From Ampullaceana balthica (lineage: Eukaryota > Mollusca > Gastropoda > Lymnaeidae), in assembly GCA_944989445.1 (NCBI GenBank), contig CALYLW010001075.1, positions 1 through 64,000 of the forward strand: DNA of 64,000 nucleotides. The letters run 5' to 3'. Under the pieces are notes generated by a model, which ran no database searches, was not told the DNA's origin, and saw only the letters and a list, made by a program, of their open reading frames with translations. Shown piece after piece: positions 12,526 through 23,060 of the stretch (the stretch's first letter is position 1; every line of letters starts with the position of its first letter). Made by a program: the position numbers and the translations under genes.

Positions 12526-12568
12526 GTCGTCTTATACGCCCTTGTCGTCTTATACGCTGGGATATACT
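12526..12568. repeat. GTCTTATACGC direct repeats, possible transposon end
   Basis: TCTTATACGC words occur at about 12131, 12537 and 12550, all in one orientation and bracketing the minisatellite. Words of this kind occur at the ends of some pogo-like elements, but no inverted partner is visible. Confidence 0.3.
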
Positions 12569-14285
12569 TTATTTCTTGTGATTTTAAAGCTCGTATAAAT
12601 TATAATGTTTAATAAACAAATAACTTTGTTCCAACATTATTTTTTTTGTCCCCAATCCCCACGGAAATTGTATTATGAATTCAAAACCGTTTAGTATTTT
12701 AATACACAACATAAATTTGTGTGTATCATATTTATTCTAGCTTCTTCAATGTATTAGGAAGACACAGTTTAAAATAATTATTAAAACGTAAAATTGACAT
12801 TTATTGCAACTGTTCGAAATTGATTTGATACTAAGTTAATATTCATACTGTATTCAATAAGTTTATAACTTGTAATTGGACTCAAATTTAAACTACAGCA
12901 ACATTGTAACAAAGGAAATGAATGTTGTATTATTTCCTTGGCTTATTGTCTTAAATTAATTATCAATAGTCAACATCCCCAGAGTTAAATGGGATCTTCT
13001 TTTAAGTACATTAATAACCATAATAGCTTTTAATTGGGAAAAAAATATACCTGACTTAAAAGTTTGAGAAAGGGAATATAAAAAGGCAAGGGGACAGAAA
13101 AGGAGAGAGAGAGAGAGATTTGAACTGAATTAATCGTTGTTACAGTGAGAGAAGATTAGCAATTGGTCAACTCAATTTTTTTTTAAATTTAAGTTTAAAG
13201 ACGTTGTTAGAGATATTTTCTGTACGTTTTAAAGATAGTGTTTTTAACTTACAGATTATTGTGAGGGTTGAATTTAATACATTCAATTTACTTACAATAA
13301 AAGTTATAAAGTAAGGGATAATAATAGTAGAAATAAGTGATAATGAAAAGAATATCCATAGTTATATTTTATGCATACAACAAATATTTGAACTCAATTG
13401 AAACAGTGATATTTAAAAGATATGATTTTCTCTGGTCTTTTTTTTGAAGTCATACCAAATACGAAATAATGATTCCACATTTAGAAGTTCAACTTGTTGC
13501 CTAATAAAATTTCAACTTTTAAAAATACACCTTGGAACGAGGTATAAATACAGATTTGCAGTTAATAAAAGATCTTTAAAATGTTAATTTAAAAAAAAAT
13601 ATTAAAAAAAAATAACTGCTTGTATAGTACACCAAGAGATTTGTCTGAAAGTGACTTACTTTTACTTTAATTAAAAAAAATTATTTTTTTAAAAATTTAA
13701 TATACATAATTTTATGTTTACTAATGATAATTAAGTCTTGTTTTTTATTTGGAAAGTAGAGTTATGTTAATAAAAATATGTGAGACATCATTCAGGCTTA
13801 TATATACGTAAATGTATGTCATGTAAACAGGGTATGAATGAGCCTGACGAGAAGTCACAAAATACGAAGTTTTGTGACGTTTTGTCATGCACAAAAATAT
13901 CAACAAGATGCGTTCTTGAAGTTGTCATTGACGTTGAGGATGGTTGCTATTAGCTAAGAAAAACACGGTGTTCTCAAACAAAAGTTTTACATATTCGAGT
14001 TTTCCATTGTGCATGAGAAACTGATACCATTGAAATCAGTAGGCACAGGGAAAAAAATTATTATAAACCATTGGATGTTTTCAACACAGACCGGTGGCAA
14101 AGGCTACACAATGCAATTACATTACTAAGTATGCAAAAATGTACTGCAAATGTATGAATATCAAACAGTTGTGTAATTGAAAATGACATAGAAGTATATC
14201 AAATTGTAATAAGTCATTACATAAAGAAAACAGTTAATTTTACTATTTAATTTTCACTGTTGTGAATGAATTTTATCATTTGAAA
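12569..14285. other. AT-rich stretch with a short (AG)n tract
   Basis: No gene recognised. An (AG) tract of about 16 bp lies near 13104-13120. The segment 13830-14120 is less AT-rich but shows no long frame. Confidence 0.4.
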
Positions 14286-14408
14286 TTAAGCCCGAAATTT
14301 GGGCGTTGGCCGGCGAATTCACAGCAACCTTGGTCACTTCAAGAATAGGCCGCAATTTCGTAAAGAAGACGATTGTAGGCTTTGGCCGTAACATAAATAC
14401 GGGCTTAA
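14286..14408. mobile_element. 123-bp MITE candidate flanked by TTAA
   Basis: The segment starts TTAAGCCCG and ends CGGGCTTAA. The two ends are inverted over about 28 bp with mismatches (GTTGGCC inside on the left, GGCC on the right). TTAA at both borders would suit a piggyBac-type target duplication, but the inner TIR does not show the usual CCCT start. A chance frame (14306-14494) crosses it. Confidence 0.45.
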
Positions 14409-14589
14409 TTCAACATAATTTCTATATCATAATTCAGTGTAAAGACGTATCAAAACAACGTAAAACAATAAAAAATTATCTAAGTGTTTATTAAATTATA
14501 TACATATATATATATATATTTAATCTCTCAAATATTTAAAATATATGCTTACACACATGGAAGTGCCTACAATATGTTTAGCTCCATAT
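14409..14589. other. AT-rich flank with short (TA)n
   Basis: A short TA tract sits near 14502-14519. It leads into the 3' end of the LINE at about 14590. Confidence 0.5.
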
Positions 14590-14735
14590 ATGAATGGCAA
14601 CCGTCCGTCCTCATGGGACGATGGCGTGTACTCCTACTCCTCTGCCCCCCTGCCCTTTCTCCTGGCCCTTCTCTCTTCACTATGAGGGATGCGCTCCTCA
14701 GCAATGGTCTCCCACGTTTTATGATCTATCTGTGC

Positions 14736-15115
14736 CTATGACATGCCTTTATTGCAGACGTTCTTGAAGCGCAAGCAGGAGCGACCTCTTTTTCTCATAC
14801 CGGTTGCCAGCTCACCGTAAAGCAAGGCTTTAGGAATGCTCTCCGAGATCATCCTGCGGACATGACCTAACCACCGCAGGCGCCTCTCACTCAGAATTGA
14901 GTGCATACTTAGCACATGGCTTCTTCTGAGTACCTCGACATTGGTGATCTTGTCCTGCCACTTGATGCGTAGAATACTACGCAAGAATCGTAAGTGGAAG
15001 CTGTTGAGCTGCTCTGTTTGCTTGGCGTAAGTCTTCCAGCACTCACTGCAATAAAGTAGTGTGCTGTACACGCAGGCCTGGTACACAGTGATTTTCGTTC
15101 TATCTGTGAGCTGCG
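14736..15115 (-). pseudogene. LINE ORF2 C-terminal part (copy 1)
   Basis: The open frame starts beyond the insertion junction and covers the post-RT C-terminal domain: VYQACVYSTLLYCSECWKTY, LRSILRIKWQDKITNVEVL, then RRLRWLGHVRRM and KRGRSCLRFKNVCNKGMS. No enzymatic residues are identifiable here. The domain is conserved in this LINE group. The protein is interrupted, not complete. Confidence 0.8.
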
Positions 15116-15125
15116 GCACGGGTTC

Positions 15126-15215
15126 AAAATAGCGACTGTCAAAACAGCGACCGTCATAATAGCGACTTCAAAATAGCGACTGTATCAAAACAGCGACTGT
15201 CATAATAGCGACTTC
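15126..15215. repeat. Left subterminal TAGCGAC array
   Basis: Alternating AATAGCGACT, AACAGCGACC and TAATAGCGACTTC words at roughly 14-bp spacing. They mirror the right-end array at 16295-16436. Confidence 0.9.
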
Positions 15216-15251
15216 ACCACATAGCTATTCTTGTCCAACCGTTCACCTAAC

Positions 15252-15390
15252 ACAGTGGTTCCAAACTTTTTTGACACATAGACCCCTTTTCATTGTCTAA
15301 ACTTACCCAAGGACCCCAAGTGAAAAAACTACATAAATCCATAGGAACAAATAAAAACTCCCAAAAATAGCAACATTTTGATGTAGTATT
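15252..15390. mobile_element. hAT-like end fragment inside the MULE
   Basis: Begins CAGTGGTTCCAAACTTTTTT and continues with GACCCCTTTTCATTG and GGACCCC words. CAGTGGTTCCCAAAC starts are typical of hAT-Charlie-type elements. No matching inverted end was found, so this is a fragment at most. Confidence 0.45.
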
Positions 15391-16294
15391 TATTGAAATT
15401 AAAAAGTGTGTTTAAAATAAAATTTAAAACAATTAACTTATGCTATATATACACACATTAATTGAAATACAAACAACTGCTCAGTAAAAATACAATTTGA
15501 ATCATGGTTACCCGGGCAGCTTTTTTTAACAATATTGACAGCCCCCTTGTCAAAACGTCCTGTGGTCGAACTGTCCGGGGGTTACATAATGACATGTTAC
15601 GAAGGCTAGACTAAGTGACGGCCACGGACCCCGTGTTATGGAAAAGGTAAATAAAGGGATTGGGGTTGAGAGAATGTAGGTACCTTTATAAAGGACTATC
15701 TGACCACATTGCCTTGGGGTGGGGGTGGAGTTGGATAGGTTTGGAAGGACTTGCTACCTCAGAGGAGTGGTGCATTTAACACAATCATGAATTCACACTT
15801 AATGTTGATTGTTGATATACTTTTTAGTGGTAAATTAAACGATGAAAATAAATATTTCATGGGTGTTTAAATTAGAAAAAATAAAAAAATTTGCGAGGTA
15901 AAAACGAAAAGGGTCGAAACATCTGGGAATCAAAAAGTCCTGTAGTCGAACTGTCTCTAGCTTAAAAAAGCAGCCACACGCCACCTATGCTCCTACTACC
16001 GCAATCCCCCTCAATTAATCGACTGCATCCATCTATGTTTGTTAATCTCTATCGAGCATTCTGCAACATATATTTGACCGAAGTAATAGCAGTTATAATT
16101 TTATTTTTTTCACATAATTTTTTTTAAATGTGTCCCGAAAATGTGTTTACACTCTTTACAACACCAAAATTTATGTATACACACCTCCAGTTGATTGTAT
16201 TTAATTTTCTATTGTCCCTTATTTACAAAACTCCATATAAACTCCATTGTAGGCTAGGCACAGTAAGTTTTTCAAAAATTATCACAAACAAACG

Positions 16295-16436
16295 ACAAAA
16301 GTCGCTATTTTGATACAGTCGCTGTTATGATGCAGTCGCTATTAGGACGGTCGCTGTTTTGACAGTCGCTGTTTGGATACAGTCGCTATTTTGAAGTCGC
16401 TATTATGACGGTCGCTGTTTTGACAGTCGCTATTCT
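16295..16436. repeat. Right subterminal GTCGCTA array
   Basis: Repeated GTCGCTATTTTGA and GTCGCTGTTTTGAC words. This is the inverted counterpart of the left array and is longer by about 50 bp. Confidence 0.9.
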
Positions 16437-16825
16437 GCCCGGATGCCGTGAGCTGCGCATTGTTCCACACTCTTTGATTCAGCCTAGCCATTAATGATGC
16501 GGCCTTGCCGATTCTGGTTCCTATTTTCTTATCCAGGGAGAGTGTGGTTGTGGTGTTTCTGCCAAGGTAGGCGAAATCATCGACGACGTCCAAGGTGTTT
16601 CCCTAATTGGAGATTTCTGGAAGGCGGTCAGTGCCTTGTCTCATAATGTTGGTCTTTTTTAGGCTAATCGTTAAACCAAAATCCTTGCATGCCTCTGAGA
16701 ACTTATTGACCAACTGTTGGAGTCCTGTCTCTGTATGTGAGGTAAGGGCTGCGTCATCCGCGAAGAGCAACTCTTTGATTAATACATGTTCCAATTTGTG
16801 TTTATATATATATATATATATATAT

Positions 16826-17060
16826 TGATAGCAAAGGCAATAGTGCGCTTGTCTCATAAGCATCACAAAACTTGAGGTCGTGGGATCTAACCCACGGTAA
16901 GCCACAATAACAGTATTGATTAATGGCTCTTGCTAAAAAATTCCAACGCTGACTTTTGAGAGCAAATTGGCACCGTCAAGTCTATCAGGCCCTGAGAACG
17001 CTCAAATGGAAAACGAACGATCACGAGGTAATGGAACAATATAAATCCCTAGACTTATAT
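16826..17060 (+). mobile_element. SINE with a Met-tRNA-like head
   Basis: The head has a D-arm-like start (ATAGCAAAGGCAATAGTGCG), an anticodon-arm-like CTTGTCTCATAAG with CAT in the loop, and a T arm whose 5-bp stem GTGGG/CCCAC pairs at 16880-16884 and 16891-16895. The body runs to about 17060 without tRNA features. It differs from the SINE at 4.57 kb. The T loop is ATCTAA in place of TTCGAAT, so it is degenerate. Confidence 0.6.
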
Positions 17061-17132
17061 AATTAACCAAAAAAGCACTCATGTCCTACTACAGAAAAAA
17101 AAATAATTACGTGAAATGTACAAAGAATTTAA

Positions 17133-17133
<1 letters not shown>

Positions 17134-17188
<55 letters not shown>
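17134..17188. repeat. (TA)n microsatellite
   Basis: About 55 bp of TA dinucleotides. The Y-I repeat frame at 17079-17330 (minus) comes from it. Confidence 0.95.
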
Positions 17189-17193
<5 letters not shown>

Positions 17194-17275
17194 ATTATAT
17201 GTAAATAATTAGCAGCAATTATAAGTAAAACATTTATTAAAACATAATACAAATGTGTGTGTTTTATTTTTTTAT

Positions 17276-17799
17276 TGGTTCTAATGACACTGCTTCCCTG
17301 TCGCTCCTTCCTGGTAGAATAACTCGACATTCGTACATCTCGTAGCCGACCTTAGGTAACGGGTTTATCTTACGGTGAGCGTTAACTTCTCTTTAAGTCT
17401 GTCCACCTGTTACAGTTACCCTCAGAGGGTTGCTACATTTAGATAGACTGCTAGGCATGAATTATGTTTTCCGGTGCCTGATTTCTATTGGATAGATAGA
17501 TTACTTATCTTCCCTTCAACTCATTATAATCCACTTTTATTTTACTAAACTTTACTTGCTTAACTAAACTGGGACTTAATTTACTGGCTGACGTATGGAC
17601 ACAATCAACACACGTCTTCCTATCAAACAGGCTCAATCCAACTGTCACGTCTAGTACGGTTTAGCTACATGTCTCTCTAGCGTGAGTGGAATGAAGTCAC
17701 CGTAAATTCTTTGCGATCCTGTTTAAATAGGGGAGGAACAAAAACGTCAAATGCAACGCTTGACGTTATTATTGGGTAGTCATGATCCGATGCCCCACA
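17276..17799 (-). mobile_element. Possible solo LTR
   Basis: This block is clearly less AT-rich than its flanks. On the minus strand it starts TGTGGGGCATCGG (17799), has a TATA-like CTATTTAAACAGG about 70 bases in, and ends AGAACCA next to AATAAA at 17276. It begins with TG and ends with CA. The flanking pentamers are ATACA and ATAAA, a four-of-five match. No second LTR or internal region exists in the window, so the call rests on architecture only. Confidence 0.3.
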
Positions 17800-17829
17800 T
17801 GTATCTATGTCGCCCGTGAGTCATCTGCG

Positions 17830-19194
17830 AGTTATAATGCGATGTTTAAATTAATATTAATTGCTTTTTTTATAGCATTAGAAAAACGTTTTCTATACTG
17901 ATAGATACGTGATACCTATTTATTTATAATTATCGAGCGATATAATTAGAATAATAATGCCCTATACAAATCTTAATCAGTTTAAATGATCGTGTAAATG
18001 GTCATTCCAAACCGTCGGAGCAATGACTTGTGCACCTAATAAAACGCGTGTATACTTCTTATGTGCGTCTTGACAACGTATTATACAATACTCTAAAACA
18101 TGAAATACTGGGACCTTGTTTGAACATTTAGCTTGTGTTTAATTACCCACAAATCGAATAGTTATTAAAATGTGTATATAGTTTTTAATTTAATGACCAT
18201 AATATATCATCTGTAAGTTTCATCTGTCAAGGAAATCATAACAGCAACAACAATTTAAATTATTTCATTTGTCTATAACATCACTTGTGTTTGGTATGTT
18301 TATCCCGTTCTTCTTTTTATATTAATGATTGCTTTTATTTAATATCATTTCTGAAAATGTCTGTTCGTAATTAATTATTTTCTTAACTAGCTTCTCCATG
18401 TTGTCATTTTTATGATACGTTTTCTTTAAGTTAAGTTTACGTATTAGTATTAGCTTTTTGTCTTTCAACATTGATGGTTTTAGTATTTGTTACTTTAAGA
18501 TTTTTGTTTTTGTTTTTTGATTATCTTCACTGTTCTTTTGTAAAGCATCTTGTCTTTATTTTTTTATTATTTTATTTTAATTTTTAAAATGTTTTTTAAA
18601 AATTCATTTTGCTTTTAAATTAAACGTACCTTCAATCTTTTAATTTTCACTTGTATCAATACCTATTTTGATTTCATTTCTTAAAATTATATTTCTAATG
18701 TCATTAAATTTGTTTACGCTGTTATTTAAAACATTAAAAATTAAAGTTTTAAAAAATATCATTGTATTTTAATCTTACATGTGTTTAATCCTGTACAGAG
18801 TTTGATTGCACTACTTGAATGACACTGGTCAAGGATGCCGATGATACCCATTGGTCTAAATATGAACGATGTTTATTGTTTCGCTGTCGTCGTTACCAAA
18901 CAGAGTAAAATAGATAATGGAAGTACATTTATCTACATACGTGAAAACGAATCAATATCATACGTTCCGATAATTACCTTCAAAAGTGAAACTAATCTTG
19001 TGCACTTTCTGTAATATCCATAATATTGCACGGCGTGGTCGAGAAACATTTTAAAAAAATAATTATTTACAAATAAATTCAATTTTTATTTCTTCTTAAA
19101 ACTGTGTTTGTGTTTTTTGTCCATTGTGATCGTTGAGGACTAATCTCATCACATTAGTTATGTGCTATGGCAGTTTTGTGTGCCATGTTATGCT
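17830..19194. other. AT-rich stretch, nothing recognised
   Basis: AT-rich with pyrimidine-rich runs near 18480-18600. No coding signal. Confidence 0.45.
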
Positions 19195-19690
19195 TTAATT
19201 GTTATATCCTTCAACGCGAGATAATTGGAAGTTTTCCTGAAGAGAATTTCGGTGTCTTGAATTTTGGTACTCAATACATCTTTCACCTGCGTGCTGTAGG
19301 GTAGGGAGAACAATAAATCTTTTTACTTTTAGTTTAGTTTGTATGCTGATATTCCTTGTTTTCCAGAAACGGGGATATAGTCTGCCTAATGTTGTACTTG
19401 GTTTAGAGTAACTTTATACGTAAACATCGTCATCAATATTTGCTCTGAGAAGTGTTGTGTTGACTCTGTTGGAGAAGCAACTCACTGCGTTGATTTTGTA
19501 CATTTTATTATTAATTGTAAGGTCATTATAGGTCTTGACTGAGACCGGCTGGTATAGACCGTATGTCTCATTCGTTCCGAAGGTTAGCCCATAGTTTAAG
19601 CACACTGTAAAATGTACCCACGCTGTGTTTCAAGTGGTTTTCTAAGCTAGCAATGAAGGCTTTGAGGATGGTGTCTGACTAAAACTTTTT
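19195..19690 (-). pseudogene. Older LINE ORF2 relic, second lineage
   Basis: The minus-strand frame 19605-19414 reads NYGLTFGTNETYGLYQP, then LTINNKMYKINAVSCFSN and IDDDVY. Past a stop the alignment continues with GRLYPRFWKTRNISIQTKLK and VLPTLQHAGE. This corresponds to the 'FGLTIxxKKTEVxxQP ... TxNGxxLxxVxxFxYLGS ... IDDEV ... RGIxxxTKLxVYRAxVLPTLLYAxExW' region of a common LINE family different from the two flanking copies. Heavily mutated. Confidence 0.65.
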
Positions 19691-19727
19691 TCTATTTACC
19701 TCATTAATTAACTGGGAAGACATACTA

Positions 19728-20477
19728 CTATATTTTAGATAATTTATTATATCTATGGCATCCGTCCATCCTCAAGGAATGATGGCGTTTCCTCCTGCCC
19801 CTCCACCCCCTCCTATTTCTCCTGGCCCTTTTCTCCTCGCTCCTGGCTGCAAGGGAAGCATCCGCGACTAGGATGCCCTCACGTACTTTTGCCTGCCAGG
19901 AGGTGCGCTCCTCAGCAATGGTCTCCCACGTTTTATGGTCGATCTGCGCCAGAGTCATGTCTTTCTTGCAGACATCCTTGAAGCGCAAGCAGGGCATCCT
20001 CTCTTCCGCATACCAGTTGCCAGCTCGCCGTAAAGCAAGACTCTTGGAATGCGCTCCGAGCTCATCCTGCGGACATGTCCCAACCACTGCAGGCGCCTCT
20101 GGCTCAGGATTGAGTGCATGCTAAGCATATGACTCCTTCTGAGTACCTAAACATTCGTGATCTTGTCCTGCCACTTGATGTGCAGAATCCTGCGCAAGCA
20201 TCGTAAGTGGAAGCTGTTGAAATGCTGTTTGTTTGGCATAGGTCGTCCAGCAGTCGCTGCCATAGAGGAGTGTGCTGAGCACGCAGGCCTGGTACACAGT
20301 GATTTTAGTCCTATCAGTGAGCTGTGCATTGTTCCACACTCTTTGATTCAGCCTAGCCATTAATGATGCAGCCTTGCCGATTCTGGTTTCAATTTTAATT
20401 TTCCAGGGAGAGTGTGCTTGTGATGTTACTGCCAAGGTAGGTAAAATCCTCGACGACATCCAATGTGTTTCCCTCAA
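19728..20477 (-). pseudogene. LINE copy 2 ORF2 C-terminal domain
   Basis: Two overlapping frames (20477-20121 and 20087-19728) cover the post-RT region: KIETRIGKAASLMARLNQRV, LTDRTKITVYQACVLSTLLY, then after a frameshift KRGR-like AGNWYAEERMPCLRFKDVCK and KTWETIAEERTSWQAKVREG. The order matches copy 1. The second frame ends in a basic tail RSEEKRARRNRRG. The frameshift lies near 20120-20200. Confidence 0.8.
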
Positions 20478-21068
20478 TGGAGATTGCTGGGAGGCAGTCT
20501 GTTCCTTGTCTCATAATGTTGGTCTTTTTTAGGCTTATCGTTAGACCAAAATCCTTGCATGCTTCTGAGAACGTATCGACCAACATTTGGAGGCCTATCT
20601 CTGAATGTGACGTAAGGGCTGCGTCATCCGCGAAGAGCAACTCTCTAATTAAAACCGTTTCCACTTTTCTCTTCGCCCGGACACGGCTGATGTTGTATAG
20701 ATTTCCATCCATCCTGGTATGGATGTTTACACCCTCGAAGCAGTCCTTGAAAGCATGACGCAGTAGCATCGAGAAAAAGATACCGAAGAGTGTTGGAGCC
20801 AGTACACAGCCCTGTTTGACTCCGCTACAAACTGGGAAGGGTTCTGATGTGGCGCATTGAAGAACACTGTGCTTTGCATGTTGGTGTGGAAGGACTCAAT
20901 GATGGAGAGAAGCCGCGGTGGACATCCTATTTTTTTCAAAATACGTAGCAGACCCTTGCGGCTGACCAGGTCAAATGCCTTTGTTAGATCTATGAAGGCA
21001 ACGAAGAGGGCTTTCTGTTGCTCCCGACACTTCTCTTGTAGCTGACGGAGTGAGAAGATCATGTCCAT
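20395..21068 (-). pseudogene. LINE copy 2 reverse transcriptase, C-terminal half
   Basis: Frame 21068-20727 carries ALFVAFIDLTKAFDLVSRKG (RT motif A, catalytic D in FVAFIDL). Frame 20769-20395 carries RELLFADDAALTSH (motif C, FADD near 20634) followed by DFGLTISLKKTNIMRQGTD and EDFTYLGSNI. The two frames overlap out of register, so a frameshift lies between motifs B and C. The catalytic aspartates are retained although the frame is broken. Confidence 0.85.
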
Positions 21069-21098
21069 GGTTGACCGGCCAGCCCGAAAAACGCATTG

Positions 21099-21938
21099 TT
21101 ATTCCGGGTAAACATTATGTGCCAGAGTTTGCAGGCGTGCAAGGATCACTCTTGCAAAAGCCTTTCCCACAATAATCAGTAAGGAGATGCCACGATAGTT
21201 ATTGCAATCGCTGCGATCAACTATGTTTTTATAAAGCGTGACTATTTTGGCGTCACGCATATCCTGTGGGATGTGACCGTGTTCCCAGCAATCACACATG
21301 AGTTCGTGCAGAGGCTCCAGTAGTGCTGTCCGGCCGTGCTTAAGGACTTCTGCATGAATGACATCGTTGCCTGGGGCCTTCCCATTGCTCAGATGATCGA
21401 TATCCCTACTAAGCTCCTCTAGTGACGGTGGAGCATCAAGCTGATCTAGGACTGGTAGATCTGGGATTATATCTATGGCAGAGTCAGATACTAATTTCTG
21501 TGTCGCATAGAGTTCTAGATAGTGCTCAGTCCAGCGCCGCATCTGCTTGTCTCGTTCTGTGATCATCTCATCTGATTTTGCCTTGATAGGAGCTGACTTT
21601 GATGTTGTGGGACCAGGGGCCTTTTTTATGCCTTCGTACATTTTTTTGATATCTCCCTGATCAGCAGCAGATTGAATGCTTTTGCATAGTTCCACCCAAT
21701 AAGTGTTAGCGCAAAAACGTGCAGTCTTCCGGGATGTGTTTCTGGCATTTCTGAGACATTGCAGGTTGTCGTGTCCCGGGGAAGCTGTGTAGGCCAATAG
21801 AGATTTCCTTTTTGCCTCCGTCACGGGATTCATTGTAACCCAGTGGGCCTCAAACCAATCTGCATTTTCTTTCCCTCCTCCCGAGGACGGCAAGAGAGGT
21901 GTTGTAAATAGCGTCTCGAAGATGGAGCCAATTAGCAT
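21099..21938 (-). pseudogene. LINE copy 2 linker and RT N-terminal half
   Basis: Open for 279 codons. It carries the endonuclease-RT linker (DWFEAHWVTMNPVTEAKRKS, WTEHYLELY) and RT motifs 0-2: NGKAPGNDVIHAEVLKHG, MRDAKIVTLYKN, NNYRGISLLIIVGKAFARVI. It ends at NVYPE before the frame shift into motif A. The NYRGISLL motif is typical of non-LTR RTs. Upstream overlap with the endonuclease frame (21850-21938) is in a different register, marking another frameshift. Confidence 0.85.
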
Positions 21939-22530
21939 CGATTAGTTCTGTCCCTATAACATCATGGGGATTGGGGATTGCTTTCTGCGAGGTATTGGCC
22001 TTAAGAGCTTGCTCAAGCTTGGTATTAAGCTGATCCCTTATCTCAGGACATTTGATATTGTGCGTGTTGATGCGAGTTTGACCCTTGCTCTTAGAGTGAC
22101 ACAGTTTGTTTGGTATTAATTTGATTCTACTTGCGACCAAAGAGTGGTCTGTGTCACAGTCGGCACTGTGGTAACTGCGTGTTTGGAGCACACTGGCCAG
22201 GTCAGATCGCCTGGTGAGAACGAGATCAAGCTGGTGCCAGTGCTTGGTGCGGGGGTGTCTCCAAGACACTTTCTGGATGTTCTTGCATTTGAAGAATGTG
22301 TTAGTTACACACATATTGTGAGTACTGCATAGCTCGAGCAGTCGCTGGCCATTGTTATTAATTTTACCAATGCCATGTAAGCCAATGCTGGTGGACCAGG
22401 CTTTGTGATCTCCCCCTACCCTGTCGTTGAAGTCAACGAGGAGGTATATACTCTCATGTGTGGGAATATTTGCTACCGCGGAGTATACGCCAATTGAGCA
22501 GTGGCTTATAACCGGTAACTGCCGTTCCAC
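21850..22530 (-). pseudogene. LINE copy 2 AP endonuclease fragment
   Basis: 226 codons matching the C-terminal two thirds of a LINE apurinic endonuclease: LVDFNDRVGGDHKAW (normally GDFNARVG), NGQRLLELCSTHNMCVTNTF, WRHPRTKHWHQLDLVLTRR and DCDTDHSLVASRIKL, the last holding the DH pair of the SDH motif. The N-terminal part with the first catalytic residues is absent. The upstream sequence switches straight into 5'-UTR-like DNA. It cannot encode an active nuclease. Confidence 0.85.
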
Positions 22531-23060
22531 GTGTTGTGTCTACGCCTTGCAGCGAAGCTGGAGTGACCTCTCCAGGATTGGGTTGAGGAGGTAGAGGAAA
22601 AAAAAGGAGGCTATGATAGTCTAGGCGGAGCTTTAAAGAAGACCAGTTGTTGCCCAGGCAGCAGGCCCTCTCTCTCCACACAAATGGTGATTCCAGGGGA
22701 ACAGCTTAGCTGATACAACAAGGCGCCATCTGTGTCGCAGGAGTTGCCAGAGATATAGCGCATCGCAATAAAACTGCCTAAGGGACTCCGTCTCCTGATT
22801 TTCGGTTAGGGTTTACTCCCTTAGTCTCTCCATGAACAGGTGTGGCCGCGAGACAGCTGAGGTTTGAGATTGGAGTTTCCCTCTCCTAGATGAGCTACCT
22901 ATCAAGGTTTACGAGCCCCATCTGCCCGAAGTGGCTGGTTTTAAGGCGCCAGCGGCCCGCCTTCACCCCTTCTCCTGTCAGTTGAAACGTGATCCGCCAG
23001 ACTTGGTTACAAGTCATACGAGAAGGCCAGGAGTTGGACTTTGGTTAGCAGAGGCTATTA

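Larger units (their letters stand above)
15116..16447. mobile_element. Mutator-like TIR element inserted in LINE copy 1
   Basis: Exact borders can be read because the 10-bp target GTGAGCTGCG is present on both sides (15106-15115 and 16448-16457) and occurs once, with one mismatch, at the same place in LINE copy 2 (near 20320). The ends are inverted: GGCAC...AATAGCGACTGTC on the left and its complement on the right, with near-identity over about 75 bp. TIRs consist of repeated TAGCGAC words about every 14 bases and extend as 90-140-bp subterminal arrays. A 9-10-bp duplication and long TIRs fit the Mutator (MULE) superfamily. No transposase frame is seen, so it is non-autonomous. Confidence 0.85.
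14590..16797 (-). mobile_element. APE-type LINE copy 1, split by a DNA transposon
   Basis: Two blocks of one minus-strand LINE: 16797-16448 (upstream) and 15115-14590 (downstream), separated by a 1332-bp insertion. The upstream block holds the end of the RT domain, with the catalytic FADD in ELLFADDAALTSH followed by FGLTISLKKTNIMRQGTD. The downstream block encodes LTDRTKITVYQACVYSTLLY, then LRFLRSILRIKWQDKITN, LRWLGHVRRM and ELATGMRKRGR. The same order occurs in copy 2 (19735-22530). Copy 1 is 5'-truncated where a (TA) tract begins near 16797, and it carries frameshifts and stops. It is a dead, nested-into copy. Confidence 0.85.
19735..23060 (-). mobile_element. APE-type LINE copy 2, long but dead
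   Basis: This is the longest copy of the family seen at 14.6-16.8 kb. In minus-strand order it has a GC-richer 5' UTR (about 23060-22531), a truncated AP endonuclease domain, the RT domain in three shifted frames and the C-terminal domain, ending at about 19735 with a short 3' UTR. There is one main ORF2-like region. The N-terminal third of the endonuclease is missing, apparently by internal deletion between 5' UTR and ORF. Clade is uncertain; proteins of this kind are often mislabelled craniofacial development protein 2 in automatic annotation. Confidence 0.85.

Noticed and set aside
17079..17330. Tyr-Ile repeat frame, also at 60018-60299 and 43448-43732
   Set aside because: Translations of (TA)n microsatellites.
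19414..19605. Short unique gene between the two LINE copies
   Set aside because: Residue pattern matches the post-RT region of a different LINE lineage, with stops before and after.
22144..22332. Plus-strand 62-codon frame and other plus frames at 19873-21045
   Set aside because: Antisense shadows of the LINE on the minus strand.
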